Shown here in pieces: positions 29,808 through 43,200 of a stretch of 64,000 nt of DNA. The notes beneath the pieces are model-generated. The model saw nothing but the letters and a program-made list of their open reading frames with translations, searched no databases and was not told the DNA's origin. Numbering within the stretch: position 1 is the stretch's first letter; each line of letters opens with the position of its first letter. The translations under genes were made by a program, and so were the position numbers. Source of the DNA: Chaenocephalus aceratus. Taxonomy: Eukaryota > Chordata > Actinopteri > Perciformes > Channichthyidae. The stretch is taken from positions 27,785,554 to 27,849,553 of the forward strand of contig CM043788.1 of assembly GCA_023974075.1 (NCBI GenBank), written 5' to 3'.

Positions 29808-32800
29808 TCTTTTAGTGCAGGGAGCGAGTATTGCCATGACGAGCAATACGGAGATATAGGTCTTCCTGTCTGAACTTGCGCTAAGCTTCATTAGTATATG
29901 TAGAATATGTAAGCTCTTTATTTAATTAATAACAAATAATACTGATAAAAAGGTAAGGTTGGAAACAGCCAACAGAGACCTTTGTGAAGACAGTTCGCTA
30001 ATTTGTTTATTCAAATTACATGTTGTATTTTGAATCCTATTTATATTGGAACTTAAATGTTATTTTTTACTATTAAAGCCTTAAAACAATTGCATGAGCT
30101 GGGAGCCAAGCAATCTGTTGGTGTTCTTCAAAGGTTGGTTTAATAATGACTCCGAAACAACTCAACAAGAGTTAACACCTGCGTCACATCATCTTTTCGT
30201 TTGTTCTGATGTTGTTTTGTTTTCCTCTTCTTTTAGTCTTCTTCTACACACTGTTGCCACACGTGCATACACACACAAACTCTCATATTCTTTTGGTATA
30301 TACCTAGTTCCCACTAGAATGGCCCAATTGTTTTAGCTGAAGACGGGGCCCATAAAGTGCCATTAAAGATATATCACCACAGCAGCTAATGTTTTCTTAT
30401 CCATTGTTGAAGCACCTTCAGGACTAGAAGACTAACAGATTATTTTCCAGGCCATAGCAGTCACCCGTCTAACTTCTTCAGCGCCCTCCAACCCCCCCAC
30501 CCCCTACACACAAAATCACACACACATTCCGCATGCAAACCAGAGCCCTTTTCTCCTCTTCCTTCTTCTTTCTTTGCGATGACTTAAAGATGGTCAGCAC
30601 TTTGTATCACTGATGATGTATTTTGAGAGTCCACAAATCTAGTGTTAATCCATCCAGGAAGAAGCAGACATCCAGGAAGAAGCAGACATCTTTGATTACC
30701 ATTTAGGACTTGAGACTTGATTTGTTGCTGGGCTGAACATTACATCTCTAAACATGATGTAAAAGTCCTGAACTATTTAAGCTTGTTTTTTCTTTTTCTA
30801 TTGTCTTGGCTTTATACTGATTGTAGTTGAATGTATTTAAAATGAAACATTATTTCCTAATGTGTTTCTTATTGCTTTTATTATTTTTAATTAATTGCTT
30901 TGAATTGCTTTGTTGTTGAAATGTGATATTTAAATACAGTTGCCATGCCTTACCTTGCCTTGAACTGCAATCTTTTGAGGTTGTGAAGAGAGAGAAAGAT
31001 AGATATGTAGAGCCGAAGAGGAAGGAAGGGAGAATGACAATGAGAAAAAAGGGTCTGAGAAGGAATAGAGTAAATGGTGGCAGGTCTATTCTCAGTCCCT
31101 TACATATTAAAAAATAAGTATACCCAAATGTAAAGAGCTGTGTTTCTAGCACACACACGACTGATGCACTAAATCTAAATCAACTTAATCACAATGTTGT
31201 TTGCTTCAATGAGAAGTACAGTGTGTGGGCTGCATACTTCATCATCAATTATATTTAACAGCACAAAATGAATGAATGTATGATCAGGGGTTGAACAAAG
31301 AGTGCAGTCGACACATTGAACTATTGTCCTTCAGAATGGTGTAATCATTCTACCAGCACATGTATTGGCTTTCAAAAAGGTACAGTAGAGATATAGATCA
31401 TAAATTGATTTTAAGAAACTATTTAGAATTGGATTACATTAAAAATGCTGCTCCAATTTCTTGAATTCCTAGAGTATATGTAAGAACAATAAGACACAAA
31501 TTGGAAGCGTGTGAAATATGGAATATTTGTTCAAAGGCCTTGATGTTTTTACAGAAGACCAAAAGACACTGGAAGTGGTTAATCAAATCAAATCAAGTTT
31601 TATTTATATAGCACATTTATAAACGATTTTTGGTCGAGCCAAAGTGCTCTACATATAATAAAAACAGTCTACAGTAGAGACACTTTACAACTAATACAAT
31701 AGCACAGATTGTTCAGAATATCAGTATGAGATAGATTAAATTCATTTAACATTTTAGATAACAGCTCTAAACTGATCCAAACTGTCGTACTAGCACTAAT
31801 ATATTACCAATTGCGAATCCCTCTATTCTTAACAGTAATTGAAATTCATTTTGCATTATATTTTCAGCACATTCAAACAAATGCAATCCAAACACAATGA
31901 ACAATCAGTTACTTTTGCTTAAAAAAAAAGATATTGAAAAAACATCAAAATCCTTCTTGAATAAAAACTTTCATTTGATTCACTAAAGGTTTCTTTAGTC
32001 TGTCTTTGCCAAATTTGATTAATGTAAAATAACTTGAGTACCCTGGCCAGACAAGATGTATAATCTCTCCGGCATGTTCTGGGTCTACCATAGGGCCTCT
32101 TACCAGTTGGCGGTGCCTAGAAAACCTCTAATGTGAGTTACCCATGAGGCATCCTGATCAGATGCTCGAATAACCTCAATTTACCCATTTCGTTGTCAAG
32201 GAGAAGCGGCTGTATGCCAAGCTCCCTCGAGATGTCAAAGATTTCCCCCCTTTCTCTAAGGCGTAACCCAGCCACCCTACAATGGAATCTAATTTCATCA
32301 AGGGTCAGAATTTAGGTGGAGGTCGGACTGTAGATGGACCGTTAAATCAAGAGCTTCGCCTTCCTGCCCAATTTCTTCTTCACTACAACAGTGCTTTTCA
32401 GTGCTGGCATCATGTGCATGTCCATCTCATGCTCCATTTAACCCACCGTTGCGAACAAGACACTTGAACCTCTTCTCTCGGGGAAGTAACTCACTCCCAA
32501 CTCAGAAGCAGCAATCCACCACTTTCAGGAAGGAGATCATGGCCTCAGATCTGGACGTACTGACTCTGATTGTGACTACTTCACATCCAGGTGCAGACTA
32601 AATGAATTATTCATTACTGATGGATCCTGACCACATCATGAAAGCAGAGATGTAATTATGAGGTCTTCATGAAGCAGCGACCCAGTCCCCCATAGTTCAA
32701 CAGTATACCCCCACCGGACTCCCTGGTCATAAGCCTTCTCCAAGCCCGCAAAAACTTAACAAATAAATAATTACATGAAGCAGAAAGTGAGTACTATATG

Positions 32801-33421
32801 TTGACCATCTTCACTCATGTGAGCCAATAATCATTTAGATCAATGTCCAGCCAGACATTTCCCATCATGTGTTAAAGTATTGCTTTCAGTGGAAAGCAAA
32901 CTCCATGCCTTACTCTGTAAAAAAGCAGCTTGTTGAGGTAATGCTTTATAATACCACATCAAATCAAGGGGAAAGAGAAAAGTTCCAGAAAGGAACATGC
33001 TCTAATCAGCATTCCATTTATCGATACTACACAGGTCTGACTCATCTCAAACAGGCCTAATATCTCATGGTTGATATTAAAATGGTATTGTCTCTCTCTC
33101 AAAAGCCTTAAGCCACAAGCAACAGAACTCTTGAGCTTGTGTACAATAGTAGCAGCACATATTGCTGTGATTGCAGAGAGGCCTAGTAGGAGCTTGTTAA
33201 CAAAAAATCACAAGCTTTATCGATATGTTACCGCATTGCACATGCTCCCCCTATACCTAAAACTACAAGACGGCATAGGTTGAAATAATTCAATATGGTA
33301 TCCATTACATTGTACTTTGTCAACGCATATTAAATGTCTGAAAGATGTAGACAAAGAGAAAATATCAATGCAACATTTACGCAAAGGCTTCCAACACGCA
33401 CACCTTTTTTTCTCATATATA
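29808..33421. other. Unassigned DNA with one dispersed repeat fragment
   Basis: No gene is supported over 3.6 kb. At 31583-31660 TCAAATCAAATCAAGTTTTA, TTATATAGCACATTTAT and GCCAAAGTGCTCTACA form a dispersed repeat fragment common in fish. A duplicated AGAAGCAGACATCCAGGAAG occurs at 30650-30690. Nothing else is named. Confidence 0.45.
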
Positions 33422-33639
33422 CAGTGGGGCAAAAAAGTATTTAGTCAGCCACCAATTGTGCAAGTTCTCCCACTTAAAAAGATGAGAGAGACCTGTAATT
33501 TTCATCCTAGGTATACCTCAACTATGAGAGACAAAATGAGAAAAAAAAAATCCAGGAAATCACATTGTCTGATTTTATAAAGAATTTATTTGCAAATTAT
33601 GGTGGAAAATAAGTATTTGGTCAATAACAAAAGTTCATC

Positions 33640-34212
33640 TCAATACTTTGTTATATACCCTTTGTTGGCAATGACAGAGGTCAAACGTTTTCTGTAAGTC
33701 TTCACAAGGTTTTCACACACTGTTGCTGGTATTTTGGCCCATTCCTCCATGCAGATCTCCTCTAGAGCAGTGATGTTTTGGGGCTGTCGCTGGGCAACAC
33801 AGACTTTCAACTCCCTCCAAAAATGTTCTATGGGGTTGAGATCTGGAGACTGGCTAGGCAACTCCAGGACCTTGAAATGCTTCTTACGAAGCCACTCCTT
33901 CGTTTCCCGGGTGGTGTGTTTGGGATCATTGTCATGCTGAAAGACCCAGCCACGTTTCATCTTCAATACCCTTGCTGATGGAAGGAGGTTGTCACTCAAA
34001 ATCTCATGATACATGGCCTCATTCATTCTTTCCTTTACACGGATCAGTCGTCCTGGTCCCTTTGCAGAAAAACAGCCCCAAAGCATGATGTTTCCACCCC
34101 CATGTTTCACAGTAGCTATGGTGTTCTTTGGATGCAACTCAGAATTATTTCTCCTCCAAACACGTCTAGTTGAGTTTTTACCAAAAAGTTCTATTTTGGT
34201 TTCAACTGATCA
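33640..34212 (-). pseudogene. Tc1 transposase catalytic part, with lost first Asp
   Basis: This is the DDE catalytic domain. In the frame of the C-terminal ORF, the codon at 34210-34212 is TGA where the family has Trp. The residue at 34204-34206 is Val where the family has the first catalytic Asp (W-S-D-E-T). The second Asp (HDNDPKHT) and the Glu ([13 protein letters not shown]) are present. The frame ends YITKY. Frameshift, nonsense change and loss of a catalytic residue together make this a clear pseudogene. Confidence 0.88.
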
Positions 34213-34669
34213 TATGACATTCTCCCAATCCGGATCCCAATTCTGGATCATCTAAATGCTCTCTAGCAAACTTCAGACGGGCCTGGACATGTACTGGCTT
34301 AAGCAGGGGGACACATCTGGCACTGCAGGATTTGAGTCCCTGGCGGCGTAGTGTGTTACTGATGGTAGCCTTTGTTACTTTGGTCCCAGCTCTCTGCAGG
34401 TCATTGACTCGGTCCCCCCGTGTGGTTCTGGGATTTTTGCTCACCGTTCTTGTGATCATTTTGACCCCACGGGGTGAGATCTTGCGTGGAGCCCCAGATC
34501 GAGGGAGATTATCAGTGGTCTTGTATGTCTTCCATTTTCTAATAATTGCTCCCGCAGTTGATTTCTTCACACCAAGCTGCTTACCTATTGCAGATTCAGT
34601 CTTCCCAGCCTGGTGCAGGTCTACCATTTTGTTTCTGGTGTCCTTTGACAGCTCTTTGGTCTTGGCCAT
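34213..34669 (-). pseudogene. Tc1 transposase N-terminal part (DNA-binding)
   Basis: It starts [20 protein letters not shown] and holds the paired-type helix-turn-helix DNA-binding domain ([20 protein letters not shown]), a GRPR-like [11 protein letters not shown] hook and the second helix-turn-helix. A small insertion near 34235 (reading ELGSGLG) shifts the frame just before the catalytic core. Its normal length would be near 340 residues in a single ORF. Confidence 0.85.
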
Positions 34670-35037
34670 AGTGGAGTTTGGAGTGTGACTGTTTGAGGTT
34701 GTGGACAGGTGTCTTTTATACTGATAACGAGTTCAAACAGGTGCCATTAATACAGTTAACTAGTGGAGGACAGAGGAGGCTCTTAAAGAAGAAGTTACAG
34801 GTCTATGAGAGCCAGAAATCTTGTTTGTTTGAAGGTGACCAAATACTTATTTTACCGAGGAATTTACCAATTAATTCATTACAAATCCTACAATGTGATT
34901 TCCTGGATTCTTTCCCCCCATTCTGTCTCTCATAGTTGAAGTGTACCTAGGATGAAAATGACAGGCCTCTCTCATCTTTTTAAGTGGGAGAACTTGCACA
35001 ATTGGTGGCTGACTAAATACTTTTTTGCCCCACTGTA

Positions 35038-37861
35038 TATACAGTATATATGTTGAAATATATAGCACCATAATACGTGCAATCAGAATTCCTATCACTT
35101 CTCAATTCCAGGAAGGCAAGCCAACATACAGAACATTGCATTTCAGATAAGACACTGGGAGGCAAGCAAACCCACATCAGCCCTTATAGACATCTGAGCC
35201 CTGTTCTCTAATCTTGACAGAGATGAGACAAGGTTTGGTGCTGTTAATGGGTCAGTGGCTCTCTGTACAAACAAGCCAATAGATAAATAAAGCGTGAGGA
35301 CAGGATGAAGGAGGGGAGAGATGAAAGCCGGGGGAGAGTCAAAAGAGTGGGATCGAGGAGCAGTGAGGCCGAGAGACGAGGAGATGATGAACCACTACAA
35401 AGGCAAAGAGAAATCAAAATGGAAATGATGTGCCACCAAAGTGCACTCTGGTCCCCCACTACACAAGTCTGGAAAGCAAGAGTGAAGGCAGGGCCAAGGT
35501 ATAATGTTTGCAATTACATTAACTGCAGATCAAATTATATAAAACAATGTCAAGGCTTTTGTATGAAAAAATATATAAATTAATACATCTTGACTGCTGA
35601 TGACCTTTATTTAAGACACTGAAAATACATTTAATCACAAATGTTTCCTAATTATATTACAACCACAACAACAGCAATGCATGCTGCTGGTTAACAAATG
35701 TGGATGTTTGTTGTCCTGTTTGTGTAGATATCTATTCAATAATATTTGTAAAAAACATATTTGTGTGAAATGTCATGAGGATTTTGTTTTTCTCTGGTGT
35801 TTTATTTAGGATTGTTGGGGAGTAAACTGATTCTCCAGGAAAATGCAAAGACTGTATTTTCTACCACATTACTTTAACAACCTGTGTGATCATTTATAAG
35901 GTAGAATAATACAAGTCAGGGGACTGATCACCTTTAACCAGCTGGATTATAAAGCTCATCTGTCATTACTTTATCAAGGAGAGTATTATTTCTTTTTCAA
36001 ACTGCTCTTTGTCTTTCGTTACATTTATAATTGATCTTTATTTTATTTATAATTGCATTATACATGATGACAAAATGTTGCTTTCGAAGAGGATTTATGC
36101 ATTATTTTCATTATCTAAGTGGGATCCAGTAGTTTTGTGTTGCAGTCCAAGCAGTGCTTCAGTTTTGCATGACATCACATTGCAAATTAAGGTTTCAGAA
36201 TAAAGATTTGAAAATGAAAAATGTAATGCAAGATTGAGAGTGTGAAGAGTCACATATGTTTAGAAAAAGATACCCAAAGAGAGTAACCACAACATTGTAA
36301 ATTGAGCAAGAGGGAGAAGGTATGGAGATAATGAAGAGGATGATAAATGAGAAATATAAAAGGTTAGCAGCAAAACAGAAAGGCATAAAGCAGCAAAAGA
36401 CAAAGCAGGAAGTTACAAAGGAAAGTGTGGCATAGCCAATGTGTGGAGGAGAGAAAGAGAGGAAATGAGACGCTGATGGAGACAGACGGGAGGAAGGGCT
36501 GTTGGGAGATGAGGAGGCAGGATGCCAATATAATGTCTTCATCTTTCTGTTAACGTCATGTCAAGCGTATGGCAGTAGATGACCAGGACAGGCAGGGGGC
36601 AGGTGAGAAACCTCACACAGGCAGTATCAATCTCCCAGTTTATCTCCCCCTGCACTTCTTTAACATTCACTTTCTATTTTCACCTTTAACATCCTGCACC
36701 TGTTCTTCCTGACTCTTGTTTTCCCCCTTAAAAGTTCACTTTGATTGTACTCTTGTATCTTCTGCCTTTCGAACATTTTAACAACAGCCATGAATGGAGG
36801 TTAAATTATTCCTTCTATGCTCAATTTACCACAAACCAAATATATATATTTTTGACAGAAAGTCAGATTTACAATCTAGGGGGTGGTTTGATCAAAACAT
36901 GAAGTCATTTCATGTGCATTATGGCATTATGAATTGTATTTTTAATTGAAGGATACACTATTTGAGCTTAAAACATACTATTTTGGCATTTACAGTATGT
37001 TTTCTGTTATGCTGTTATGCCGCATGTATTGTTGACATTTATGTTTAGTGTTGATTTTTGTTTTTTCTGTTATAACGCCTTGTGCGGAATGCTTTGGCAT
37101 TACTATGTTTGAAATGTGGTCATGCCAAAGCCCTTTTGTATTGTATTGTACTATGGACTAAAAGTTAGGATATATAAGTTTGCTGCCACTTTAAGAGGGC
37201 CTGAAGAGTGTTTCTTGTTTTGCAGTGTGTGTGTCCATAAAAGCTTGCCGTAGTTTACAGTTTCTGGCTGTCTGAGGAGCACATGGGTTCTTTCCTCTGT
37301 CCAAGCACTCTCCCTGATGAAGTCCAAGGGACTTTTATGTCTGTAAGTACTAATTAATTGTCTGTTGAATTACTTGCCTACATACTTAATAAAAACAGTT
37401 TTGCTAGAGACTCTAAAACAATGATTAATACTAATCTTGTAGCATGTAAATGAAAATTCAAATGTTTGGTTAGCATCCATGTTAATTGATATTCACTATG
37501 TAAAATGTTTATTTAATTTTTTTTATTCATATAACCATCAATCAACACCTTTTAACTGTATGTTTTAAGTTATCTATAATTTATTATCAATGTTGAAACA
37601 TAGTATTGTTAAGTCAGTAATGCTTTTCTGATGTCTGTGGATCTTTTTTTAGATAGTCTAGACTGCTATTACCTCACAAAGAATGATTGGCCTTTTTAAA
37701 AACAATTTAAAACAAGTGTTTCTTATCATATTAATTTTGCATGTAAAAATCTACTTTTGACAACTGTAGAGGCTTGGAGCCCCTCCTGTGATGTTTGGAA
37801 CCACCGCTTTAGTCATTTATAAAATGACAAACAACAGTCATTAAGGCAGCAATTCAAAGTG
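35038..37861. other. Unassigned DNA, possible solo LTR-like segment
   Basis: No gene is supported. A purine-rich tract lies at 35290-35420. At about 37000-37430 an LTR-like arrangement is seen: a TATATAAG box near 37170, transcription-start-like sequence, an AATAAAAACAG signal near 37390 and a 10-bp inverted repeat GCTTTGGCAT/ATGCCAAAGC (37091-37100 and 37122-37131). No second LTR or target duplication was found. Confidence 0.35.
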
Positions 37862-38050
37862 TTGGAGGCGTGTGGCGCAGTGGGTTGTGCGTTGGTGTTC
37901 ACAGGTTCAAACGCCACTGCAGTCAGCATGTCGTTGTGTCCTTGGGCAAGACACTTCACCCCAAATTGCTCCTGTGGGGATTGTCCACAGTATTGAGTAT
38001 GTAAGTCGCTTTGGATAAAAGCATCTAACAAGTGACATATAATATTACAT
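37862..38050 (+). mobile_element. tRNA-derived SINE
   Basis: A pol III A box (TGGCGCAGTGGG, 37873-37884) and a B box-like GGTTCAAACGC (37904-37914) have tRNA-like spacing. A body with CCTTGGGCAAGACACTTCAC and a tail TCGCTTTGGATAAAAGCATC, typical of fish SINEs with LINE-derived 3' ends, follow. The B box departs from GGTTCGANNCC at several positions, so it is not a functional tRNA gene. Confidence 0.75.
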
Positions 38051-39228
38051 TGATGATGTGTTTATTAAAAAGTAGAAGGCAACTAAAGACACACCATTTA
38101 GCAGTTACATGAAGTTACACTGCAATTTAGATCAATAGACCATTGACACGTTGAAATTGTTCATGCCATCTAAAATGGTTTACTCTTCTCCATCGACCCA
38201 ATGGAAGTCTTTTCCTCAACCTGTGATACAGACCGTTTGATTTAAAATATTGACTTTGTTGGAGCGTTTCAGCTCCAGCAGTTATGTTGGTATAATAATT
38301 TGTCAATGATCAGCAATGAAACACAAATACTACTGTAGCCAGCAATCCTTCTATTTACTTAGAATTTCAAAGCTCACTTTAGACCTCGTTGAACTTGTAA
38401 CCTTCCTAAAAACAGAACAAATTGGTTCCAAATATATATTTTTAGACATACCCAGGGACCTTTACGTAAATGTGCCTGCTTGCAGTTGCTGATAGGGAGA
38501 GAAGGGGAAAAAAGCCTTAATGTCAGTGGTGACAGCGGATCCCTGGGGCAGCAAATGATAGAGATTGACTGCCTCTGAACTTAAATGGAGGTGTGTGTGT
38601 GCTCGAGACTGACAATGTGTGAAGCATCAGTTCACCCATGAACCCTGTGGTTGTTTGTGTGTGAGTGAGAACACCATAAATTCTCTTCTTTCCACATGTC
38701 ACAGACAACACCCGAGGGTGACAGAGGATGGATGAAGAAACCGAGGGGATGGCGAGGGGCTTTCATTGGGTTGAAAGCTCATTAACCAAAGACTTTAATT
38801 TGTGCACACTTGGTTTTGAGTAGGGACACTGCCCCCTCAATATAATATTCAGAACACATGCATTTATCCCCTCCAATAAACTTACAATTACTTTTTTACT
38901 TTTATTTTGAAGAATTGCTAGAACAAATCTCAGACACAATACCTCTGATTAAGTAGGGGGCCGTATTCAACCTCAAAAGCAATGGTTGAATTCTGCAAAT
39001 AAAAGGAAGGATACATAATAATGCTCTGCCTCGATTGAAAAGTCAACGTGTTTGCGAATGAAATCAAATAAATATATTTTTCATTGTCATGAAAAGGTGC
39101 CACAAGTTCTTTAAAAATATATTTGAATTATTCTTTATGCTGCTCAAAATTCCCTGGGTGGGGAATCTAAGAAATACTTCTCTTTTCCTCTGCCAATTTA
39201 TATCAACACAATAGACACTGGCACATGG
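38051..39228. other. Unassigned AT-rich DNA
   Basis: No gene or recognisable repeat is supported between the SINE and the foldback element. Confidence 0.4.
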
Positions 39229-39706
39229 AGATATGTCTCATAATTATTTGTGTGAACATAAAAATAATTTGTGTGTAAATATGTGATTTGGAAATGTAAA
39301 ACACCATCCGCATTTAAAAGATTTGCAATTCTAAAACGGATCTGTAAATACGCTAAATATTTTCACAAATAAAAAAAAGATCTGTGAATATCTCTTTAAC
39401 ATTTACAACTTTCGATCAGGCATTTGTGAATCCATTTTGTATTTGTCGACCAAAAATGCGCTCAAATCTCTGCTCATGGATCTCACATTTCTGCTTGTGG
39501 ATCGTGTTTTTACACACACGGAATTTTGAGACATATTTTCCGCCGGTCTCTTCTAAAATATACTCGTGTCACTCGGTTATTTTCGGAAATCACATGATGG
39601 CCTGCTGATGACGACATTTCCGCATGATTTCAAACTAAGAGCATGATGGTTTGTTTAATGCTCTGTTTTTTTATTATAATGAACAGCGAAACGTTAGATG
39701 CATTCA

Positions 39707-39707
<1 letters not shown>

Positions 39708-39769
<62 letters not shown>

Positions 39770-39779
39770 TCATCATCAT
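39708..39779 (+). repeat. (CGT)20(CAT)4 trinucleotide array in left arm
   Basis: 60 bp of pure CGT followed by four CAT units. The corresponding right-arm array (40194-40280) is of the CAT type. It produces a meaningless poly-Arg frame. Confidence 0.95.
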
Positions 39780-39856
39780 ATAGTGATACAGTTAGTTTGT
39801 GTTAGTTTATTGGATCAATATAGCATATATCGAGCACTTTCGTTGATGCTATGATA

Positions 39857-39914
39857 TCCATCTATCTATCCATCTATCTGTCTGTCTGCCTGCCTGCCTG
39901 CCTGCCTACCTACT
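39857..39914 (+). repeat. Compound tetranucleotide array in the loop
   Basis: Runs of ATCT, CTGT and CTGC units follow one another inside the foldback loop. Confidence 0.85.
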
Positions 39915-40193
39915 AGTTGTTTTGTTTGGAAAGGTTTTGTCATTTTATTGCTCTTTACCGGCACCTGCAGAGTACAGGACTTTACATTGTACTTACAATT
40001 TTACATTGTAACTTTGACCCGCTTGACTGAATACACAACAAACAATGAAGAAAGAGTTTTATCTGGGCTGCTTCGCTGCCAGCTGCTCCCCCGGGACCCG
40101 AAAGTGGCGTATAGCCTGTACTTCAACATCAACGAAAGTGCTCGATATATGCTGTATTGAACCAAACTAACACAAACTAACTATCACTATAAC

Positions 40194-40208
40194 ATGATGA
40201 TGATGATG

Positions 40209-40273
<65 letters not shown>

Positions 40274-40280
40274 GATGATA
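40194..40280 (+). repeat. (ATG)n trinucleotide array in right arm
   Basis: 87 bp of ATG/TGA repeat with two interruptions (one AGG and one TGG). It is the mirrored counterpart of the CGT array. Confidence 0.95.
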
Positions 40281-43200
40281 AAGAATGCATCTAACGTTCC
40301 GCTGTTCATTATAATAAAAAAACAGAGCCTTAAACAAACCATCATGCTCTTACTTTGAAATCATGCGGAAATGTCGTCATCAGCAGGCCATCACGTGGTT
40401 TCCGAAAATAACCGAGTGACACGAGTAGATTTTAGAAGAGACCTGGGGAAAATATGTCTCAAAATTCCGTGTGTGTAAAAAGACGATCCACGAGCAGAGA
40501 TTTGAGATCCGCAAGCACATTTTTGGTCAACAAATACAAAATGGATTCACAAATGCCTGATCGAAAGTTGTTAAAGAGATATTCACAGATCTTTTTTTCA
40601 TTTGTGAACATATTTAGCGTATTTGCAGATCCGTTTTAGACTTGCACATTTATTTGTGAGTTTGCAAATCTTTTAAATGCATTTGTGGATGGTGTTTTAC
40701 ATTTACAAATCACATATTTACACACAAATATTTGTTATGTTCACACAAATAATTATGAGACATATCTATGCCCATACCCCATCTATTTACTGAACCAGCC
40801 AGGCTCATCTTAGGTTGCTCTGACAGTTAGAAATAAAAAAACATTAACATTTTAGGATATATAGCGCATATAAATAGCAATGGGTATTAATGGTTGAATT
40901 TCCTGAGAATTTGTCGTCTTGACACTGGTGCAATGACATATTGACAGCCAGTTGTGAATACATAGCCTACAGTTCAGTACATGATGCCAAGCAGTCACAC
41001 AGTCTCTTTCCCAAGTGTCAACTGTGTTTGTGGCGAGCTGATCAACACGTTGGGTATCTTATATGCCTGTGGTTTTAGATTTTGAGCATTCCCAGTGATT
41101 TGTGGCTAACAACATTATACCATATCCTCCTTTACTCTCAATGATCAAGAGTCATGGTGTTATTCTTGTGCCAGACATTTTCTTTGCTTTAACATTTGCT
41201 GAAACAACTGTTGGTGTCATTTTGTGCACAAAGCTAATCTTAATTTGTTGTACTCGGGTAGCTGGATCTACTGTTATTACTATGTCATGTTATCTGGTGC
41301 CCTGAAGTCCCTGTTTCAAAAATTAGCATTTTAGAAAGCCAGTAACTAAACGTGGGGAGTCCGCTGTACGGACCATCACTAACTTTTAGACTGCAACAGC
41401 TTGTCTGTTTGACGCAAGCACTACTTGTTTGGATTGCCAATATAAAGATTGCGTTTAATTTTTGTATAATTTGTTTGAAAGACAGTTAAGAAGCTGACTT
41501 CTTCACAAAAAAAGCTCTGAGGGAGAGCTAGACACACTAACGTTGACTAAACTTCTAAACTGCAGCACGTTGAGACATTTATCTCCAAGGAGGGGGCAGT
41601 TTACTGACAGATCAGCCACACACCCTGAGCAACAATTAAGTATCTTGTCAGATAGTCAGCCCAGGGGACCTCAAGGGCAGCTGGCCAGACACGGACAACT
41701 AAAACTGCATTGGCTGTTTAATTTAAAACAAGAAAAGGCCTTTTTTTAACTTAGAGAAGAACCAGAAGAACCAGTATTCAGCACATTGAACACAGTTTGC
41801 ATGTTGACAAAGACCAGCTCCACCTGTTAAGTTAATCTGCAGTCATGAAAGCTGCTGACATGAATATACTTATATTAACAATAGATCAAGTCATATGTGA
41901 AAGCTGATGATGATGAAATAAATTATAATTTTCATTTGAGTGTGCAGCCATAGAGCTCTTTAAGCTCCTTGTTTTTGTTTAAAGGAACATAGGTTTACTT
42001 TTAAGGTTAACTGTCACATATCTAATCAGCATACATTTTAGCAGAAGCAGGCAGTTTCATTCATTGTAGAAACATATACGTTATCCATACTGTACACTAC
42101 CTGCCCTGCCCCAAATAGTACACACACGGAATCTCAAAACAGAGATGAAATAAATGCTTTTGATTTAATTGTGTCAGGTGTACAAACAGGACTTTTAATA
42201 TTTCTAATGTTACTTATCTGCTTGGTGTTTATATAAGCCACTGTTGACCAGTAAGCTTGCAATTTTTCAGTGTTGGATTTACAGTCTGTTGTGCTGCCCT
42301 CAAGTAGCTGTACAACCAATTGATGCAGACTTAAAGCACACGTAAGGCCTGTTAGCCAACCCATCTGTAAAGGTTATTATCCGTCACATACAATTGTGTT
42401 CCAACATTACCAAATGATACTTCACAGTTACTGTCCGTAACATTCATGTTTCTATTGCTTACTATCACATATGTTCCTTAAATAAATCTCAGTTTACCAT
42501 CAAACATATCCTTAATTGCAACTAAATCTGCTTATCGCTGTAGTAAACCAGATATATAAATGATCATAAGGTCAAACTCACAGGAGAGACACTGTAGGCA
42601 AAAAGTCCAATAAGCACCAGCAGCTTTTCTGAAACGTTAGAATGAAGGCCATTAGGCTGTCCTTAAAGTGCTGCAGTAGATACCAATGTATCTCAGAATA
42701 TGGACAGAAAACATTAAATTGCATGTTTAAAAGCAGCACTAATCCCATATGCAAAAGTACATCATTTATTGTCACGCATGTTTGCATGAGCTCTGAAGAG
42801 TATTTGTGTGTTTTAAAATAGAGTTCCTTCACATCTGTGAGCTGACAGCAATTACAGTATCCACTATGTACTGATGTGATCTCATGCCCCCCATGGTATC
42901 ACACGACATATATGCAGAACTGTACATACAGAAGAAATTAGATATTTACTATGCCGGTGCTAATATTAGCTTGCTGGCTGAGCGATACAAATGCCCTAAA
43001 GGAAGTGTTACTTCTCACTCTCCGAGACACTTCTACAAAAAGATGGCAAGGATATGAACGCCTCGCTCTCGTACACATTTGCATAGCTATCCTAATAATC
43101 TGATTTTCCTCTGGCTGCTATTGTGTTCCCTTTTATCAAAGTGGTTATAAAATCCAAACGCTTATTCCAGTTGTCCCTTGGGCCAGGTTTAGTCATCTAA

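Larger units (their letters stand above)
33422..35035 (-). mobile_element. Tc1-like DNA transposon
   Basis: This 1614-bp element is flanked by TA (33420-33421 and 35036-35037). The terminal inverted repeats are about 200 bp (33422-33623 and 34836-35035) and start CAGTGGGGCAAAAAAGTATT. Each carries an outer AAGTATTTAGTCA and an inner AAGTATTTGGTCA, the IR/DR layout known from Sleeping Beauty-type elements. A single transposase gene on the minus strand is inactivated (see the two parts). The inverted repeats remain good enough that it could be mobilised by a related enzyme. Confidence 0.93.
39229..40767. mobile_element. Large foldback (palindromic) element
   Basis: The two arms (39229-39852 and about 40125-40767) are inverted copies over 600 bp, from AGATATGTCTCATAATTATT outward to CATATATCGAGCACTTTCGT inward. 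They surround a loop of about 270 bp. Each arm carries a trinucleotide array at the mirrored position: (CGT)20 on the left and a (CAT)n-type array on the right. Subterminal sequence is rich in TTTGTGAA/TTTGCAAAT words. There is no coding frame. It resembles foldback MITEs. The family is unknown and no target duplication was identified. Confidence 0.8.

Noticed and set aside
33640..34669. Two adjacent transposase-like genes.
   Set aside because: They are the two halves of one Tc1 transposase split by a frameshift and a nonsense codon.
37873..37914. Possible tRNA gene (A and B boxes).
   Set aside because: The B box is degenerate, no cloverleaf can be formed, and a SINE body and tail follow.
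39651..39854. A 67-codon frame with a long poly-Arg run.
   Set aside because: It is a (CGT)20 microsatellite read in frame; it lies in a foldback element.
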